From NCBI GenBank assembly GCA_964485695.1, contig CAZAKZ010000008.1, forward strand, positions 17,855 through 81,854: a stretch of 64,000 nt of DNA, given 5' to 3'. Below the pieces are notes generated by a model that worked only from the letters and a program-made list of their open reading frames with translations, did no database searches and was not told where the DNA came from. The DNA is from CAZAKZ01 sp964485695. GTDB lineage: Bacteria; Planctomycetota; JAFGQW01. Below, piece by piece: positions 60,750 to 64,000 of the stretch; the stretch's first letter is position 1; the number at the start of each line of letters is the position of its first letter. The position numbers and the translations under genes were made by a program.

Positions 60750-61916
60750 TCAGGGTTTCACCTTGATGAGTTCGACGTGGAAGATGAGCGTGGCGTTCGG
60801 GCCGATCTTCTCACCCTTGCCTTTCTCCCCGTAGGCCAGCTTGCTGGGGATGGTGAACTTGTAGACCGCGCCCTGTTTCATGAGCTGGAGGCCTTCGTTC
60901 CACCCCTTGATGACATTGCCCAGCGCGAAGGTGATGGGCTCTCCCCGGGAGAAGGACGAGTCAAAGAGCGTCCCGTCGGTGAGCCAGCCCGCGTAGTGTA
61001 CCGTGACGCTGGATCCCATCTTCGGCTGCACGCCCGCGCCTTCTTTGATCACTTCGTACTGCAGGCCGGACTTGGTTGTCTTCAGCCTGTCCGGTGCGGA
61101 CAAGGAGAACTTCGGCGCCTCGAGCGGCTTGATCACCCGTTCCAGGATGAGCTCCCAGGTGGTGGTTGAGTTGGCGGGCAGGGCCTCGCCCCTGGCCTCG
61201 TTCTTGAAGCAGAGGGCGGGCGGGACCTCGAAGAGGAACCGGGCGCCACTGGACAGGAGCAGCGGCGCCTCCTTGAGGAACGCCAGCCCCATGTGATCGA
61301 TGGTGCCCTTGATCTTGGCACCCTGGAATCCGGTCCAGTCCAGGAGCCTTCCCTTCTGGTTCCAGAAGGCGAACCGCAGATCGAATGCATCCGTCTTTGC
61401 GACCTTTTCTCCCGTGCCCGGTTCGAGAATCTCGTACTTGAGGCCCGAGGCCGTGGTCTTCGTCTTGGCGGGATCGAGCTTTCTGAACACGGGCTTCGGC
61501 CAGATCTCGATGAGCTCCACCTCGAAGATGAGGGTGGAGTTGGCGGGAATCGGGCCATTGGCCTTGGGTCCGTATGCCAGCTTCGAAGGGATGGTGAACT
61601 TGAACCGGGCGCCGGGCGTCATGAGCTGAAGGCCCTCGTTCCAGCCCGGTATGACCTTCCCCAGCTGGATCACCATCGGGTTGCCTTGCTTCTTCGAGGA
61701 GTCGAAGACCGTGCCGTTCTCGAGCCAGCCCGTATAGTGCACCTTGACGGCCTGGCCCATCTCGGGGTGGGGCGCCTTGGCGCCCGGGTGGAGCACGGAG
61801 TATTTCAGTCCGGACTCGGTGGTCTTGGGGTCCTTGTCCTCGGGAATCTTTTGGTCCTGGGCCCACGCCGACCCGGCGAGGAGAAGGCACAGCAGGAGGC
61901 AGAGAATACGAGTCAC
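60750..61916 (-). CDS. Exported peptidyl-prolyl isomerase with three FKBP modules, the middle one degenerate
   Basis: 388 residues from GTG 61916 (GGAG 8-9 bp upstream), with signal peptide TRILCLLLCLLLAGSAWA. FKBP 1 (about 35-145) and FKBP 3 (about 285-388) hold the full active-site pattern: VHYTGWLENGTVFDSS with VIPGWNEGLQLM and IPSKLAYG; VHYAGWLTDGTLFDSSFSRG with VIKGWNEGLQLM and SKLAYGEKG. The middle copy (about 155-275) reads LRFAFWNQKGRLLDWTGFQG and lacks the Y, F-D and P-G-W residues, so it is probably inactive. It would act in the periplasm as a folding helper for exported proteins. Confidence 0.93.
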   Translation of the reverse strand: MTRILCLLLCLLLAGSAWAQDQKIPEDKDPKTTESGLKYSVLHPGAKAPHPEMGQAVKVHYTGWLENGTVFDSSKKQGNPMVIQLGKVIPGWNEGLQLMTPGARFKFTIPSKLAYGPKANGPIPANSTLIFEVELIEIWPKPVFRKLDPAKTKTTASGLKYEILEPGTGEKVAKTDAFDLRFAFWNQKGRLLDWTGFQGAKIKGTIDHMGLAFLKEAPLLLSSGARFLFEVPPALCFKNEARGEALPANSTTTWELILERVIKPLEAPKFSLSAPDRLKTTKSGLQYEVIKEGAGVQPKMGSSVTVHYAGWLTDGTLFDSSFSRGEPITFALGNVIKGWNEGLQLMKQGAVYKFTIPSKLAYGEKGKGEKIGPNATLIFHVELIKVKP

Positions 61917-62223
61917 GAATATCTCCAAAAAAAGGTCGGAAAGGATAAAAGCATACACGCAACCGATCACCGGGGCCACCGGTTTCTGGGCAAGCCTGAA
62001 CGTGTATGATATGGGATGACGAGTCGATAGGTAATCGAGTGACACCCACGACAGGGTGAGTCCCATGCCGATCTCACACCGGTTTTTTAGCTCAAATCGA
62101 GCTATTTTGAAGCCGTGAGGTGCCTGACGAATCAAAAATAGCTCGATTTGAGCTAAAAAACCGGTGTGAGATCGGCGGCCCGTTCTGAGAGGGTCACAAT
62201 ATCAAGTCTCCGGTCTGCAGGGG
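61917..62223. other. Intergenic region dominated by a long inverted repeat
   Basis: This 307-bp gap upstream of the FKBP gene codes for nothing recognisable. Its main content is the 42-bp inverted repeat at 62067-62176 (separate entry). The FKBP promoter should lie between 61917 and 62066, but no clear box pair was found. Confidence 0.5.
62067..62176. repeat. 110-bp element with 42-bp perfect terminal inverted repeats
   Basis: Left arm 62067-62108 and right arm 62135-62176 are exact reverse complements, separated by 26 bp. Each arm starts GCCGATCTCACACCGG and ends in an AT-rich part that is itself partly palindromic (AGCTC-AAATC-GAGCT). No target-site duplication is seen at the edges. It may be a MITE-like element, a recombination site or a very stable RNA hairpin. 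Confidence 0.85.
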
Positions 62224-62502
62224 ATGCTGACTGACTCCTGGTATTCGAGTCAAAATGGAGAGAGCCATGAGGCGCACACGATACTCCTCCTCGTGTCGGT
62301 CAGCGACTCCGGCCCCTGGGTCTTCCAGGGCTACCGGGGCGTGACCGAAAGCCAGTGCCGGGCAAGGGCGGCCTTGCACATTCCGAACGTCACGACCCTG
62401 ATCGGCCTCCGCATCCACACGGCCTACGTGACGCTCGGTCCCTCTGCGCCCTCCGGTATCCAGTCGATCTCGAACACCTTCTCGTGCTCGATCGCGAAGT
62501 GA
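62224..62502 (+). pseudogene. Truncated remnant of the recurring C-terminal module
   Basis: The frame gives a clear module end: WVFQGYRGVTESQCRARAAL, then HIPNVTTLIGLRIHTAYVTL, then APSGIQSISNTF. These match the last ~65 residues of the secreted family. Everything upstream (signal peptide, propeller, first half of the module) is missing. The break lies 48 bp to the right of the inverted-repeat element, so the gene appears to have been cut by a rearrangement there. Confidence 0.75.
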
Positions 62503-62627
62503 TGGCTCGGAGTCGAGCGCCCGTGGGCCACCCGCTCTCAAGCTGAGGACATCGTATCGCTCTTAGCATGTTCTGTGTGGTATTGTATCCCCTCACGTGG
62601 TCCGAGTTTCCTCCATTCGGGGGTGTC

Positions 62628-64000
62628 GTGAACTCAACGTCCGGTATTCATCCCGTGGTTCGCCACGGGGCCGTGGTTGCGATCCTGGTGCTGGCGGCCT
62701 GGCTCCGTCTGGATCGGCTGGACCTCATGGAGTTCAAGGCGGACGAGGCCGGGGCGCTTTGCCTGGCCCACGAGGTTCTCGACGGCAAGGGCCTGCCCGT
62801 CCGGGGCCTGGATTCCAGCGTGGGTATAGCCAACCCGCCGCTGTTCATCGACCTGCTAGTGCTGCCGGGCCTGGTCTCCAGGGATCCTGTCTTCTCCGCG
62901 GCCTTCCTGGCGTGCCTGAACGTGGCGGCCGTATGGCTCTGCTTCGTGTTCGGCCGGGGGATTGTAGGCGACCGGTCGGCCCTCCTCGCGGCCCTGCTCT
63001 TTGCTGCCTCGCCCTGGGCTGTAATTTACGCCCGGAAGATCTGGGCCCAGGACGCCATGGCGTTCTTCTCGGTGCTGGCGCTAGGCGGCCTGCACCACGT
63101 CTGTGCCCGGAAGAGCCGGCGCTGGTTCGTGCCCACGGCGTGCGTGTGCCTGGTCCTACCCGGGCTCCACTTCTCGGGCCTCTGGGCCCCGGTGGTGTTC
63201 GGGCTCGGGTGCCTCCGATTCCGGCCCCGGGTGGGCTGGAAGGCCTGGAGCCTCGTGGCTGCGGTGGGCCTCCTGCTCCACGGTCCCTACCTGGCGGCGA
63301 CCTGGCCGCCGGGGGACACGCACTTCGGTTTTTCCCCGTCCGGCTTCACGCTGCTGCCCTTCCTCCACGCGGCGCAGAACCTGGGCGCCTTCGGCTTCCA
63401 CCACCTCCTCGGCGCCGCCGATGCCGGGTTCTCCCCGTTTGTCCAGCATGGAACGAATCTCCTGTTCGCTGCGGTGGCCGTGGGCTTTGTCTTTGGTTTC
63501 ATCTTCCTGGTCCTGGCCGTTCTGCGGCCCTGGCTGCCAGGCGTGATTACAGATGTTGAGAACTTCGATGGGGCCGGCGGGAAGATTCTCCTCCTGTGGA
63601 CCGCGATTCCCATTGCCGGCTTCACCTTGCTTAGCGTGTTCATGCCCGTGCATGCCCACTACCTGGTGATGCTCTATCCGGTGCAGTTCTGGCTGACTGC
63701 ATTCGCCGTGGATCGCCTCGGTGCGAGGTGGAGGAGGATCGGGTATGCGCTCCTGGTCGGAGCGGCTGCCTCCGGTGTTATCTTCCTCCAGTGCTTCTTC
63801 AACTGCATCGAAGAGGCGGGCGGAACCCAGGGAGAGTACGGTGTCGCGTACTGCCATCGCCTGGCCGCGGCCGTGTACGTGGCCGAGGCCGGCGGTGGTG
63901 TTATTGCCCCGAGCGATGGGGAAACGTATGACTATCTGGTCGGCACTCTCCGGAGAGCATTCATTTTCCCGGCTCCGCAGTTTCTGATCCTGGAGTGGGA
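62628..64000 (+). CDS. ArnT/PMT-like GT-C membrane glycosyltransferase (3' end outside window)
   Basis: The frame runs from GTG 62628 (GGGGG upstream) to the right edge without a stop, giving at least 457 residues. The first membrane segment is VAILVLAAWLRLDRL. The outer loop LMEFKADEAGALCLAHEVLD carries the acidic D-E site of GT-C enzymes, then IANPPLFIDLLVLPGL. Further membrane segments include LLAALLFAASPWAVIYARKI and LLFAAVAVGFVFGFIFLVLA. The layout is that of the PMT/ArnT family, which moves sugars from polyprenyl-phosphate carriers. It is the seventh large GT-C-like protein in the window. Confidence 0.78.
   Translation, partial: MNSTSGIHPVVRHGAVVAILVLAAWLRLDRLDLMEFKADEAGALCLAHEVLDGKGLPVRGLDSSVGIANPPLFIDLLVLPGLVSRDPVFSAAFLACLNVAAVWLCFVFGRGIVGDRSALLAALLFAASPWAVIYARKIWAQDAMAFFSVLALGGLHHVCARKSRRWFVPTACVCLVLPGLHFSGLWAPVVFGLGCLRFRPRVGWKAWSLVAAVGLLLHGPYLAATWPPGDTHFGFSPSGFTLLPFLHAAQNLGAFGFHHLLGAADAGFSPFVQHGTNLLFAAVAVGFVFGFIFLVLAVLRPWLPGVITDVENFDGAGGKILLLWTAIPIAGFTLLSVFMPVHAHYLVMLYPVQFWLTAFAVDRLGARWRRIGYALLVGAAASGVIFLQCFFNCIEEAGGTQGEYGVAYCHRLAAAVYVAEAGGGVIAPSDGETYDYLVGTLRRAFIFPAPQFLILEW

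Noticed and set aside
58874..60766. 630-residue open frame on the plus strand
   Set aside because: It is antisense to the FHA-protease gene, whose FHA and catalytic residues are intact.

Overview
The window looks like a chromosomal segment from a GC-rich, Gram-negative-type bacterium. Evidence for an envelope with a periplasm is a membrane-fusion-protein/ABC exporter, an anhydro-MurNAc kinase, HtrA- and FKBP-type quality-control proteins and many signal peptides. Evidence for an anaerobic or microaerobic lifestyle is a full-length pyruvate:ferredoxin oxidoreductase. A secreted-protein family built from a beta-propeller-like body and a recurring roughly 100-residue C-terminal module occurs at six places. 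Together with the zinc-finger anti-sigma factor, the HEAT/TPR proteins and the large GT-C membrane enzymes, this best recalls Planctomycetota or a related uncultured phylum. That assignment is an inference from gene style, not from a marker gene. No rRNA, CRISPR array, phage module or transposase was seen.

Layout. 1-6 kb: end of a TPR-like gene, a mannose-1-phosphate guanylyltransferase, three secreted proteins and a TetR regulator whose likely operators can be read directly. 6.3-11.7 kb: a MacAB-like exporter operon with two successive FtsX permeases, a CBS protein and a universal stress protein. 12-16 kb: a frameshifted secreted paralogue, an HNH endonuclease-like protein and trmO. 15.2-19.7 kb: a dihydroorotate-dehydrogenase-like gene directly downstream of nifJ. 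20-21.5 kb: a secreted propeller protein with a textbook terminator.

21.5-44.9 kb is a glycan-assembly region. It holds two free GT4 enzymes and a five-gene overlapping minus-strand operon (GT2, flippase-GT4 fusion, nucleotidyltransferase, NPP-type phosphodiesterase, GT4). It also holds a TMTC-like membrane/TPR protein, a membrane GT-C-like protein fused to a degenerate sulfatase-like domain, an ECF sigma/anti-sigma pair, and a cassette of three more large membrane glycosyltransferase-like proteins ending next to tRNA-Thr(CGU). Further members of the same membrane family lie at 51.6 kb and run off the right edge at 62.6 kb. The plausible joint role is synthesis, export and protein attachment of cell-surface glycans, possibly onto the secreted proteins encoded here.

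45-62 kb holds a secreted HEAT-repeat protein containing a dead receiver-like domain, anmK with a large TPR protein, a 1533-residue repetitive surface protein, an FHA-transmembrane-protease protein and a triple-FKBP isomerase. Next comes a 42-bp perfect inverted repeat beside a truncated remnant of the secreted family.

The most promising leads are the overlapping glycan operon with its flippase-glycosyltransferase fusion, the pseudo-sulfatase membrane fusion, the paired TetR palindromes, the receiver-in-HEAT protein, and the inverted repeat next to a truncated paralogue.
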